Assembly (NCBI GenBank): GCA_009761415.1
Contig: QUOL01000005.1
Coordinates: forward strand, 2,170,001 to 2,234,000
Source of the DNA: Sarcomyxa edulis
Lineage: Eukaryota; Basidiomycota; Agaricomycetes; Agaricales; Mycenaceae
Direction: 5' to 3'
DNA length: 64,000 nucleotides
Positions 10,118-22,301 of this stretch are shown in pieces; the first letter of the stretch is position 1; every line of letters begins with the position of its first letter. The position numbers and the translations under genes were made by a program. The notes beneath the pieces were generated by a model that saw nothing but the letters and a program-made list of their open reading frames with translations, did not search any database and had not been told where the DNA came from.

Positions 10118-13100
10118 TTACTCTGGACCTGCATATCGAATGTCTGCATGTGTGTCAAGCCACGATAACCATTTCTTCAGATAAGATCCTCCATGGCAGA
10201 CAGTAGAAGAATCTCCAACGATGCACTATCGAAAGGGCAGATTGAACAAAATGATCGAGAGACTCTAAATGAACACAAAAGAAACGCACCAGGTGTCGTT
10301 TGGCTCTCGTCATCGCAACTGTCACACCAAACAAATTGAGATGCATGATGCATATCAAAACAAATACGAGAAAGAAAGACTAAGTACGTACCATTGAGCC
10401 TACGCTTTTCCTTGAGAAAACCGACTTCTCTCTGTTGTCCGGATTAGCTCCGTGTATCTGAGTGGGCGTTGATGCTTACATTTTCGTTACTTCTGACAAG
10501 ACTGATGATAACGGCATCTTTTTCTCGGCCTTGCATGCCATCGACGGTACCAATTTCTAGAGATGGCCCATACATTGGGCGAAGAAGAGAAGTAAGCATA
10601 GTGACCTGTGCCTGATAACTAAGATGCATTGGGAAAAAGTGAGTTCACGAAGCTCAATGCGTGACTGAAAGGATCAATGCGACTTACGGTGTAATCACGG
10701 CGATTTGCGATGGCAGAACACCTGCATCGACCTTGAACTGACCTCAGGTGTTGTCATATATGAGATAAATTCCTCGTGCACGTACCAGTCTTTGGATCCA
10801 AGACCTAACTACTTCAGCCTCGTTTTCATTACACCGACTCCCCTCATCACCATCACCCTCCACTCGCTCGAAGTACTCACAACCAGCAGTATCGAAAAAC
10901 ACCACAGGCGTGCCCAATACTTCCTTCTCGTCTTCCTCGGACTCGGCCTGAGTCCCAGGTAGATCACGCAGGAGATGTGAGGCAACCGATGGATCGGATT
11001 TTAGACGAGAGCTGTACAGAGTTTTGGATGGGAATGCGCATATCTGAGCGTGCATTCTATGCTCCACGAAAGAATCAACATTAGCTATGATACACAAACA
11101 AGTAGAACACTCTCACCGATATTGGACTTTGAGCATCCTTTTGATACTCGACCCATACATATATTCGAGTCGGTCAAATAATGTTGTCTCAAGAGTGCGA
11201 GGTGGGCGCAGACTTCTACGTGTGCGAGCTATATGTTCGGACCTTGTGGGTTTCGTTTTTCTTTGAGGTTTCAGATCAGAGGCGACAATGATGTTTGACG
11301 CATCGTTCTCACTCTCCTTCTCCTTCTCGGTTTCTGTTCCCGTCTCACTCTGATCGTCGTCGTCGTCTTCGTCTTCGTCATCGGAGTCAGAATCATCATT
11401 GTCAACATCCTCCCCTCCTTCATCGCCGGTTGTGTTCGGCTTCACTTCGACCTCCTTCCGCTGTCCAACCTGATCTGCACGCTTCACATCCTTCGGTTTC
11501 GCTTTATCCTGCGTCTTCTTCTCACCTATCTTCTTCCGATTCCCACCTAAGCTCAAAACCGTAGGCGGCAGCTGCATCGGATCACCCGCAAGGATCAACT
11601 TCTTAGCTCCAGCTTGTGATATCGGGATCCAGCACACCTATATACAGACAATCACCCCAAACAAAATGAACTCGTTTCTCATAAAATATAAATGGGCCTG
11701 GAACTTGGACTTACAGCTTCGAGCGCCTGTGTGGCCTCATCAATAATAACAACATCGAACTGCGTATTCCACAGCTGTCGACCGCCAGCCGAATGACATG
11801 TCGCTAATACTACCTGTGCAATACATCACTGAACAATTCAGCTAAGATCAGAATGGGAATAAATACCTGAGATTCCCCGATAACAGTCTTGACCACTCCT
11901 CCTTCCCGACGGCGATACCTATAAACATCATAAAAACACTGGGGCGCGTAAATGAGAATGGGGTGCCCACTCCTTTCTCAATTCCTTCACGTCCTGCCAC
12001 ATCTTCTTCCTCTCTGCGCCTCGTGGCTTTGCCCCAGGCTTCGGCTTCGCGCCACCGGCTGATATTGGCCCTTTGCCTTTCTCCTTACTAGCAGTGCCGC
12101 TTGAACGCGAACCTCTACCAGAGAGTATTCCAAGCGTAGCCTCGAGTTCATTTCTCACATCCTTCGCTAACGCGGCCTGTTAAACAACACGCTGAGCAAC
12201 GCATCAGATGAGATATGCGTATGGTAGTTTACCTGTTCACTCCTTCCCGGACCAGCCTTGACCTCCAAAGTAACATCCAAAATCCCAGGATGATCGGCCA
12301 TAACTCTCGCAGGATGTCCTAGGCGTGTTACTTTGAGTTTCTGAGCCTGTCTCTGAGACGCGTCGGTTGGTTTTGATTTACTCTGCTTCTTTGAGTCGGA
12401 GGCAGAGGAATCGGGTTTGCCGTCACTACCGACAGGTAAAACTAATAGACGTTCTAGGATGTTGTCGACAGCGAGGTTGGAAGCGCCACAGACGAGGAGT
12501 TTTAGACCTTCCGATGGTGTCGAGATTGGAGCTGCACCTGGATCTGCTGTAGACGTAGGTATAGGAGTAGAGGACGATGAGACAGGACCCGAGGTTATTG
12601 TGGGAGCAGTCAACTGTCGAATTATCTCGATGAGCGTATGTGTCTTGCCCGTGCCTATAAGACATATGTCCTCGATCAATACCATGGTGCATGAACCGTA
12701 TATCATCTATCCATACCTGGAGGTCCATGTATACAAGCCACTTCCTGCGCCTCAAGACAGAATCGTACCGCGTCTTTCTGAGATGGATTCAGATGTGGAT
12801 CGAAGAATGTGAGGTCTTCGATGCATTTGGGAGGTGAGGGATCTGCTATCCCTAGAACTACGCGAATTAGTGGTGTTAGTTCCAGTGCGGGAGGGGGTTT
12901 TGATGAAGAGTTCGACTATAGAGTGTTATGAGCTTGATATAAACGTGAATTACAACAGAAAAATAGATGGGATAAGGAAGGGAACGGAAAGTAGAGACGA
13001 ACTGGAAGAGTGCCGAGGACAGTACGTTCGACTTGATCTATGGCTTTATCCATTCTGGAGATAACTCTAAATGAGATACGATGACTCGATAGGATCACCG

Positions 13101-13815
13101 CACGCACCTATCGTAGGTAACACTATTAGCAAGCTTCACGACACGACACCGCTCAGGAAGGTCAAAGTCGTTGTCTGAATCCGAGTCGGATGAATCGATG
13201 GCGATGACTATACGTGTATCTGAGACCTGATACACATTTCAACGTTCAGACATCATAAACTTGAGAGGATGCATACGCACTTTGTATACCACCCCTTCGA
13301 CACCAGTGCTTTTACCTGCTGAACCCTCACCACCACCGCCAGCTGCAAGCTTCTTCCCCTTACTGCTCGATTTCTTCGTAGAAGACAAAACGTTTTCCTC
13401 TATTCGTGCGAGATCGCCCGGTCTGAGTAGCTCCTGTAAACTTCTGCGTCACTGGTATAATGCCATATCGATGAATGACCTTAGATTATGAGGAGGAAAG
13501 ATTGGAGTGGTGTGGTACGCCGTCGGACGTTCCAATTCGACTAGACTGACAGCAAAGATTGAATAAGTATGCCGTATACGTTGTAATGCTATGGAATAGG
13601 CTATACAAAGCCCACTGTGCATACGTTTTACCTCCAAGACCAATATTAACGCCTACAACACCCAGTCCGCCGAGTGCCAGACCTTTTTGCTCCAAGAGTT
13701 TTGGACCACAGTTGGATAGAAGAAGGGAGCTACGTTCGATATCTGCATCACGTTCTTTGGCCAGGAGATGTCTTTGGCGAGCGAAGAAGGCTTCGAGCTG
13801 GGTCGTGGTAGCCAT
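10118..13815 (-). CDS. HCS1: SF1B DNA/RNA helicase of the HCS1/IGHMBP2 type
   Basis: These helicases unwind DNA and RNA 5' to 3' and are linked to DNA polymerase alpha and to ribosome biogenesis. The N-terminus (LEAFFARQRHLLAKERDADI, then LLEQKGLALGGLGV) matches the SMUBP-2/HCS1 start. The helicase core is complete: Walker A around GTGKTHTLIE, motif Ia CGASNLAVDNILERLL, Walker B VVIIDEATQALEA, motif III LILAGDPMQLPPTV, then VITPYQAQV, GTVDGMQGREKDAVI and VAMTRAKRHL. A long acidic Ser/Asp/Glu and Lys-rich insert follows the motif III region (about 11240-11540), and a shorter Lys/Pro-rich insert lies near 12000-12110. The start is the ATG at 13815; the frame is open further up only with TTG. 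The C-terminus ends after SYLKKWLSWLDTHADIRY. It lacks the R3H domain of animal IGHMBP2, as yeast HCS1 does. Confidence 0.92.
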
Positions 13816-14082
13816 GAAGAGGAGATGTCGTTCGGGCAACTCGGGCTTGACTCGGGCTCTGCCACTGGGTCGACGACAAAGGTCACGCGTTCAAACGCGT
13901 CGCGTCACTGAATCAAATTGAAACGCAAAGAGAATGAAATGGCATCGTGAGCCTCAAGAATAGGTATAAGTGACACATTAGTGTGTGTAAGGGCATATCA
14001 GAAGTACATTTGGAAAGGTCCTGTCCTGATCAGTATACAGACTTCGGGTTCTCCAGATAATAACCGTCCAGTGAGGGAGATA

Positions 14083-16351
14083 TCACATTGCATTCGATCT
14101 CATCCTTATCCTCTCCTCCTCGAACGTATTCTGCACCTGATATTACAATTTCTGGTTAGAGCGATGTTAGTGTTTAAACAACAAGTCTGAGGTTTACCCT
14201 CGTGAAGAACCGGTCATCCAGTAATACCTGGACACAAAAATCATAACTTTCCGTGAGTATACTTGAATAGCAGGATTAGACGTCCACGTACCCTGATCCC
14301 AGCACCAGCCAACGCTTTCGACACGTCGAGACACGCGTAATGCGCCTCTAGCGTTCCAGCTGACTCAGCAAATTCACGGGTGTGATTCCCACCATTGGGT
14401 TTCGTCGGTATAGCTGTTGTAGTATGTTAACATCAATATGACAAAACATTGAATTGCGATGATTGCAAGTGGTTATGGACATACCGAATCCAGGATGCAA
14501 AGACGGCAGAGCTGTATGGTCGTAGACGGAGATGAGGTGCAGTCTCAAAACCTGGAAGGCAAGTACATACCATATGTTACATTTCCCTGAACCACGCAAC
14601 ATCAGCATGGAAAAGAACAGAGAACAGGGAAGTGAGAGACAGACAAACTCACAAAATCAGTAGAAGCATTCTTGATGCCATATTCATAATCAATAGAACC
14701 GTATCGTCTGGTCACAATGTTGGCAACTTCGTCGGCTATGATAATGGATGGAAAATATATAATGAGGATATTAAGACAGAGGTAGAGCGAATATACTCAC
14801 CGAGCGCTTTATTCTGGCGTATATCATAAGTCGCTCCTGCAGCGAGCACAATCTTGGTCTCGCATGCTGAGGCGAGAGCCGCCGCTCTGTCATGCGTAAG
14901 AATTATATCAAAACTAGATGAATGTAGGAGTTAGGCAGTCAAGAGCTCACTGGAAACAAGGAATAACTCTCTTGACGGCGATTTCTACTTCGGCTCGTGT
15001 CGGAGCTCGAACGTACCATCTAATAACGGACCAGTGGGTATTGTAAATACATACAAGGGGAATAGAGTCTACGTACATCATTTTGGAAGCGTCTGGGATG
15101 ACTACGACAAGGAAACGAGTTAGAGAGGAGTGTGATAGCAAGGGTAGTGCATTGTACTGACTATTAGGCGCCCAATCCTGGCCAATAATGATTCCATGAA
15201 CCCTATGGGTCGGGTTAAGCTGCTGTCGTAGAGCAGAGATATTGGTGTATGCGAGAACGGCAGCATCCAGTGCATTTCGACCTTCCCAAGGCGATAGAGC
15301 TGCATGGGCGCTGGAGGGAATGGAGTTGCAAGCAATGTTCGTGAATTCCAGTGGACGAGTTTGGTAAAGACTGACGTATGCCCATGATACTCCACTTCGA
15401 TACGTTGAAGAGCTAGACAGCTACTTAGGCTCACGGACGCTTGTGGTCCCGGAGCCGGATGGCACCTAAGACCACGGAGTTAGTCGATTGTTTAGGTATA
15501 CAGATATGACGGTCTCGTACATCAAGCATACATCCATTTCATCGTAAGCACCATTCTCCAATAAAATTATCTTCCCGCTTCCACCTTCCTCGGCTTGAAT
15601 GAACGTTAGTGTGGGGTTAATGGCGAAAGACGTAACGTAAAGTATACCTGGAGTCCCGAGCAGCGTAATTTTACCAGCAATGTTGAACCTTTGCATCGCC
15701 GCTTTGAGCGCGCAGGCGACTGCTACACCAGCTATAGCTATGAGATTGTGTCCGCATGCCTTTCAGATGAGATGTGAGGCTTCAATGATCAAAGAATGAT
15801 CTGAACGGCGTACATGGCCTATAGCGACAAGGGCATCCATCTTTAAGTCATTTATAAGTATCAATACATTAGTATGACAATCGGACGCGATACTTGCCTC
15901 GGAATTGATTCCGATAGTTCGGCCACCCTCTCCGTGGACGAACGTCGCCTTCCAAGCAGTGGGTAAGTGGTAATGCCTCGTTACCTGAAATCCATGATTC
16001 GACATAAAGTCTGTCAAGACATCATGGGCATGGCTGGATTTCTATTCAGCGCATTAGTAGAAGTGTCATGAACCACGACTGACTGTTCCTCGAATTGCAG
16101 CTCGGGATGGTCTATGAGATGTCAAGGCCTTAAGGTGTAGTGAAACAGTGACGAGAAAATTCCACTATACCATGAATATCCAAGCTGAGAGCTCTCAATT
16201 CGCTGTCTAGACTTTGGATAGTTCGCTCGATCGCGTGTTGGATGTCAGGTCGGTACACTCCTTCCCCGTGTTTTGAGTAAATGGGGACTTTCGGTGGATC
16301 GTCTGGTCTCCAGACATCGAGGACAGCATTGGGTGTATCGTTTGCGGTCAT
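14083..16351 (-). CDS. M20-family amidohydrolase/dipeptidase (PM20D2-like)
   Basis: This is a metal-dependent hydrolase of amide or dipeptide bonds, closest in appearance to peptidase M20 domain-containing protein 2. After a leader and [16 protein letters not shown] opens the M20 domain. Metal-site motifs are visible: Asp of [12 protein letters not shown], His of GHACGHNL and the Glu pair of [11 protein letters not shown]. The dimerisation domain carries VEYHGHTAHA. The last intron (about 61 nt) skips an in-frame stop and leads to a short exon ending [10 protein letters not shown], which fits the family length better than the unspliced end at 14174. One intron (15841-15897) has a GC donor. 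The ATG at 16351 is the only good start. It lies in tandem upstream of the helicase gene, with a 267-bp gap. No targeting signal is evident, so it is probably cytosolic. Confidence 0.88.
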
Positions 16352-17505
16352 GGTGATGCAAGTCAGAGGATGGAGGAGGAGGACTTTGGTCGTTGGTGAA
16401 TTTCAAATGGAGATAGGGAGGTGCCAAGCTTATTCGATGGCCATGGAGCTTCGAAATAAGCACCACCAAACTTACACCTACGGTCAGACGCTCACCTGGC
16501 GAGGACGTCCATCCGATCTTCCCGAATCTTATCTTTTCATATTTTGGTACTCCAGAGGTCTGTATAGGCTAGATGTACCTGGAACACGCGATTTCATTCC
16601 CTCAACCGTTTAAATTGACGCGTGGTACCGGCAGACTTGCTAGATTGACACGTGAGCCAAAAAAAAACTGCAGAAGACTGTGAGAGGCTGAGACTCGCAG
16701 CTGTGGTCATCCACAACCCATTTTGTGAGTCCCCGCATCTCTTGTACCCGTCCTTTCATTATTTGAATGCACTCTGTAGCGCATAACAGATGACCGGTTA
16801 CTTGCTCGAGGGAGTAAGTAACGTCCAAGGCACGATTGCGTTTCTCTACATTATGCATTTGAGTTGTCAGATCAGCGCCTATCCACATCAAGCGGAAAAG
16901 ACTTGATCAATTGGATTGCCCAACATGGCCGTCCACTTTGTCCTCTACTTACACCGTAATCTCTAGTGATTCTGATTCGTCTGATAGAAAGTCATAGCCT
17001 CAGTGGATAAGGCACTCAATACAAGCTGAGGTTATAATCTTTATCGATATGCTAAATTTGTGTTTGACAGCCTGACTCTTATGCCAGTGTGACATCAAAA
17101 TATACAGAAATCCGCAGCCTGCGAGTCTGATGGAATTCAGTGAGTCGTCATATCACAAAAAAATGTCACGGTATCATGATGTTCACGAACAGAATCCAGT
17201 GTGTCGCTGATTGCCAGATCTGCAGCATGAGAGACTACGTCAAGATTTGGTATTTTCACTTGGTCCAATAAACGATCAACAAACCTTCAATAACATCATA
17301 TAAGTTCGATGTGATTGACCTCACGACTCACAACCACCACCATTCCACATCTATATCAGTGTAAGTTCGAACTCTACTCCGATTGTAGGCTACAGTAGAT
17401 TGACGCACTCAATTGACTCCCCAGTACTTATATGAGAGGCCCGGCGCTAAGCTGTGTCTTTACTAAGCCTATAACTACCACAGCTTTACAGCCTCTGACA
17501 CTTCC
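16352..17505. other. Divergent intergenic region with a weak tRNA-like stretch
   Basis: This 1.15-kb gap lies between two divergent genes. An 83-codon minus frame (16640-16891) has no recognisable features. At 16994-17040 there are an A-box-like TAGCCTCAGTGGATAAGGC and, about 16 bases later, a degenerate B-box-like GGTTATAATCT. The stems do not fold as a functional tRNA. Confidence 0.35.
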
Positions 17506-19665
17506 ATGGCCTCCCCTCTCCTCGTCGACCAATCATCAAGTACTGCTTCGTTGACGTCTTCTTCATACACCACAAGCTCCTTGAGCACAGTATGGGGACC
17601 AGGAACGCTTTCCGGCAAGGCCATCAAGGCCCTTGGAACGATCACTTTACGAGGTATCCAAGCCATCATCATACGACGCAAAATCAACGCTATCAGTACT
17701 CGTTTTCGCCCCAAGAAAAGTTACTTATATGTCGATGATAGTGATGCGCTCTATCGAGATCTTCTCGAGCTGTGCAGGTGATTAGTACTCAAATGTCTCA
17801 TACCTTCACTTCTAACACCGTGGGACGTACAGAGTCGGGTTATACGGAGTACGCGTTCGACAGTCCGCGCTCCGAATAATCTTGATCCAAATCAGCACAG
17901 GCCATACTCAAGTATTAGCCCGCAGCATCGCCCAGCAATGGCCTCAGATCGAAATCCACCTATTCCTATTAGAGCTAGTTGCTTGTTTACCTGATATCTG
18001 GTAAGTCTTATGGAATCCAGAAATTTTCCTGGATGATTCTCTAATATCTTGCAGGGCTGAGGCTGAACGGGACAAGATGCACCTCGAACTTCAGACTGTG
18101 TACCTGATCTCTGCGTCTCACCGCAACTGTCACGCAGCATCCGGTTTCATCGAATTCATCGTACAGCTAGCCTCGCAAAGTGCTCTAGCGTCCGAAGTCA
18201 TACTTGATGTGGGGTTCTTGGATATACTCATGTTCATGGCCATTTCAGACTTTGTCGATCCGACTCCTCCTCTTTCTTACACGGAGCACCGTCAGAACAA
18301 GTTGGACTTGATTGCACAATGTGACAGAGCTTTGACGGTCCTAGCATCGCACCCCGGTAACGTCGAAATCCTCGCTACACACCCTCTTCATATTCTTTGG
18401 CCAGGAGAGCACTGGAAGGACTCATTTCTCCAAATGGGTGTCTCGTCGTGCGGGATCCCACTGGAAAGGCTGGGAGGGACGATTTGGGGCCAGCTGAGCG
18501 AGACCATGATCAAACAGAGGCTCAGCACCATCGAAGACATATTGGACTCACAAAGTGGAGTCCACTATGGGATGACATCCATGCTTCACGTCTGTTGTGA
18601 CCTGGTCGAGCTGTGCAGGTAAACGTTCTGAACTCACTTTACGTGATCATACTAAATCTCCGAGGGGATCAGTGTCACCTTGTATGGTACCGATATCGCG
18701 GATAGATCTCTTTCAGCCCTTCTTCGATGCATTGCCCTAGGCGGCGATGTGTGGAAGGTGATGAGATGTATTCTAGCATCCAGGACTTCGGAGAAGGCTA
18801 CGCAAGTCCTGTCTCGCATGATATCATGTCTCCAGGATTCAGAGGTGTGAGTGCATACATCCGAATATTGTTCTCTCGACGGAACTCCGTTCTGAATCAC
18901 TCCCCATCCAGCCCTGATTCCCCTCTTAGTTACTCCTCCGAACCTACGACACCCCGATCCCCATCTCCAACATCGTCCTCACAATGGCAATACTTACAAG
19001 CCATCTCACGGAACAAGACCGTCCATCCCATAGACTACTTCTTGGAATTCTCCGCTAACCTCGCTCGAGGAAGTAAAATCCTCCGCCGAGCCATCCTCAA
19101 AGCAGGCGTCGTATCCCTCATCCGCTCCGTCCTCGGGGATGTAACCGAGGAAACCTCCAGCACCTATGACCTAACCGATGCCACTGGTAGTGGCTTATCT
19201 CCCACCATCATTTCAGAAAGCCTACACTTATACAACTCCATCCTCGCAGAAGGCGTCCGAGACTCCTGGACCGAGATCAACTACGACCAGAACCGAGCAC
19301 TTGCCGTCCTCCTAGCTCAAATCCTCTCCCAAATCCAACTTCGGCCTCGACCCCTTACCCCAAAGGCCAGAGACTCTACTGGCACTATCAGTAGTGTAGA
19401 GGATGTGGACCGTGTCATGAATGCATGGATCAATACAGCACGTGCTGCAGTATCACAAGCCTTGCCTGACGTGGAAGCGTCTGCTCTACTAGCCTCTTCC
19501 CGTAAGTTCGCCGGTCGGGATCGGGACCTCAACGATGCTGCTCAGGCTGCTGATGACGCTTCCGATCAACACCGTCTGCTCATCTGCTATCAGGTGTTTG
19601 ACGCGTTGTTCTCCTTCGAGGACGATAGCGACGACGGTATCGTTCTCGATATCGTCGCGCAATAA
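17506..19665 (+). CDS. Hypothetical helical protein with internal repeat, agaricomycete type
   Basis: I do not recognise this protein. A Ser/Thr-rich N-terminus (about 30 residues) is followed by mostly alpha-helical, Leu/Ile-rich sequence that looks like an armadillo- or HEAT-type solenoid. Four or more exons join cleanly by short GT-AG introns: 17779 to the acceptor near 17831, around 18001-18054, around 18619-18671, and one near 18847 that removes a Ser/Pro-poor stretch. A Pro/Ser-rich linker (SPSSPDSPLSYSS) precedes the C-terminal helical region. Two separate exons end in an almost identical LLELCR/LVELCR sequence, each interrupted at the same base and followed by a similar V-x-LYG start. 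This suggests a duplicated structural unit including its intron. The start ATG is at 17506 in the context TTCCATGGC. There are no membrane segments. A scaffold role is possible but not shown. Confidence 0.75.
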
Positions 19666-19962
19666 TTTTTTTCTGTAGAGTTTTTTTCTTCTTGAGGTTA
19701 TATCGTTATGACATCTACGTTTCTCTTCCCTATCACGCATTTGTACACCACCGCAATCTTTTTCACGAATCTCCACGACTGTAGAATTAGGATCTGTCTG
19801 CAATTCCCCAATTCCCCCACCCAACCACTGGCTTTGCTTTTTCATACTGTACCACAGTCTTTCTACTCGCACTCGCACTCGTCTTTGTCTTTGTCAATGC
19901 AATCTAAAATCCAGTTCACGTATTATATCATATCATATCACAAAGTACAAATGAGATCAAAA

Positions 19963-21970
19963 TCAAGCCCATGGACCTCCAACCGCCGCCTCTACCTCCT
20001 TAGTGACATTCAACGACAAAGGAATATCCAAGATCCACCTCGTGAACAGATCCAACGAAGCCTCAGGTTGGTCGTACGGCACCATATGCCTTATAGATAA
20101 ATTTATCAGTGATGGGATTGGAAAAATCAGAGGCGACTGATAGACGACTCACCCGGCCTCAAACACCTCGACAAATGTGACATTCCCAGCGGTGAAGCCA
20201 CCTCCACCGGCACTTCGGACGCGCCCAGCGGTCTTGCCTGATTCGAGCGTGATCCATGGGATAGAAGGTGCGGAGGAGAATTCTTGGAAAAATTTGGAAG
20301 GTAATTGGGAAACCCATCGTTCGTTGCCCTGTAGGATTGGAACAATCAATGACCCAGAAATAAGTGTATGGAAGAATGAAAGACATACCATGAAGTTACA
20401 CATCATATCTGAAGTATACAGAAATCATGAGCAAACGACCAATAAGAAAGATCATCGCAAAACAGAAAGCACATACCAGCATTACCGGCATATACCAACA
20501 ACCGAATCCCAGCATCGACCAATTCAGGTAACAACGCCGCGCTGTTCTTCATTCCATCGCCCTGCATCATGAAATCCCTGTTCACATCCATATTGCAGGA
20601 GGCGAATGTACGTGAGGGGTCTACTCCTAACGCGGCTTTGTTGGACGCGTCATTCATCCATGTTTCGATCCATAACATTTGTTTGTAGCAGAGTTCACCG
20701 TCTTTTTCGGGGGATCTGTCGCAGGTGCGTCGGACGTCGTATGGATTTAGGCCCGTTTCTGAGAAGTCAAGGAACAGGAACAGTGATTAGTCACAAAAAA
20801 GAAAAGAGTATATTGCTGCACTAACGCATCAAAGGCCCGAACAATTGTGCGTTGCAGTATAGCGCAGCCGGAACACACGTGAACCTCGAGTTGTACTCGT
20901 AGCATGACTTGATGAGACGCTGGCACGTAGGCGTTTTCGAACGAAGAGCATAACATTCTGGGCCTTCCGGGTCGGAGTACACGGGGTAGGGACCATCACA
21001 TACATAGTCAGCTACAGCTCCCATTTGCGTGTACGGATCCGTGAGGCCGTTGGCGAGGATGACGGAAGCGAGGTTTATCTTCTGAAGAGATGGAACGGGA
21101 GCCATAGCGAGGTCGTTGTTCTCTTTGTGGATGACACTGGCGATGTTAGGCGCATATGTGCCTCCATACGATTCAGCTGCGATGTGGAAAGGCTGGCCGA
21201 GGGCGTAGTATTGTGGGAATCGCGCTAGGAAGAGTTGTAGGAACGCGTAGACGTCTTTACCTGCAACGGGACTGGTGTTGACGGAAGAGCCATAGGAGAA
21301 TCCGACGTTGGTGGGTTGGTCGAGGAAAATGATGTTTGAGAAGCTGTTCCAGCTGTGTGGATTGTGAGTGGTGTTGAGACCACCAGAGATCACATTACAT
21401 GGTCCGAGCTCGAATAACAAGCCTGTAGAAGAGCTGCAGCCAGGTCCACCGTTCAACCAGAGAGTTAAAGGAGCAGTGGAGGGCGAAGATCGAGATTCGA
21501 AGAACCTGTTATATATGTACGCGTAAGATAAGGATTGATCACCGGACTCAAGACGAGTGGTTACCAAAAGAAGAGGTGCTTGTCATCTTCGATATCAAGA
21601 TATCCAGAATACTGCTGGACAGAAGGATCACAAAGTTCGGGCTCTGTGACACGTAGTTGATGCTGGGCGAAAGAAGGGTGCGATACGAGTTCATCTAGGG
21701 GTATGTCAATTATATCACGCGAGCTGTTTCAATGCGACTAGAGAAACGATACTAACAAAGAAGATCGTCCTGCTTGATATACTCTTTCCCAGCATGAATC
21801 CACTTCTGCATATCATGCTTTCCTTCGAGGATAGCGTTCTTGGCGTCAGTGAGGAAGTGCGACGCATGATCCTGGACTCCTGTGAACACAGCTTGCTCGT
21901 GAGCTGGTACTGCTAATATAGCAGGTATTAGAGAAAGAAGAGCTAGTAGAAGAGGATTCTTGAATATCAT
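19963..21970 (-). CDS. Serine carboxypeptidase, peptidase family S10 (carboxypeptidase Y-like)
   Basis: S10 enzymes remove C-terminal residues in the vacuole or outside the cell. The start at 21970 gives a hydrophobic signal peptide (FKNPLLLALLSLIPAILA), then a propeptide-like region, then the mature enzyme with YSGYLDIEDDKHLFFW. Family motifs are intact: LWLNGGPGCSSSTGLLFELG for the oxyanion hole, AAESYGGTYAPN with the catalytic Ser, YAGNADMMCNFMGNERW with the catalytic Asp, and VFEAGHMVPYDQPEAS with the catalytic His. All the paired-Cys regions expected in this family appear present. The frame is open upstream of 21970, but that part lacks a signal peptide. It shares a 331-bp divergent promoter with the F-box-like gene. 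Vacuolar carboxypeptidase Y is the best match; a secreted paralogue cannot be excluded. Confidence 0.93.
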
Positions 21971-22301
21971 GGTGACAACTTGCAACTTGCAACCACTGGC
22001 AGTCTGAGTGTCACTGTTGGCAGTGACACTGTCAGTTTCGCTGAGGTGCCGCGTGCACGTGGGGCCGTGGCGCGTGTCAAGACCCTCAAGAAATATTGCT
22101 CCTGCACTGCCACCACTACTGTACTTAGTCACGGTAAGTACTGGCAGCCGATAAGAGATGCTTCCAGTCGTCTTCTTATCATCAACAGGACTTCCAAACT
22201 TAGGCGTACAATCGGTATATATCGAACCTCGGCAGCTGGTTCCAAGGTGAGTTAGATTATCGAACAAGAAGTACATTGATAATATTTACTATCAATATTA
22301 G
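21971..22301. other. Divergent promoter region
   Basis: This 331-bp gap contains the 5' flanks of the carboxypeptidase gene (minus) and the F-box-like gene (plus). Frames read across it in both directions, but none has protein-like features. Confidence 0.45.

Noticed and set aside
16640..16891. 83-codon minus frame in the divergent gap
   Set aside because: No features; probably chance.
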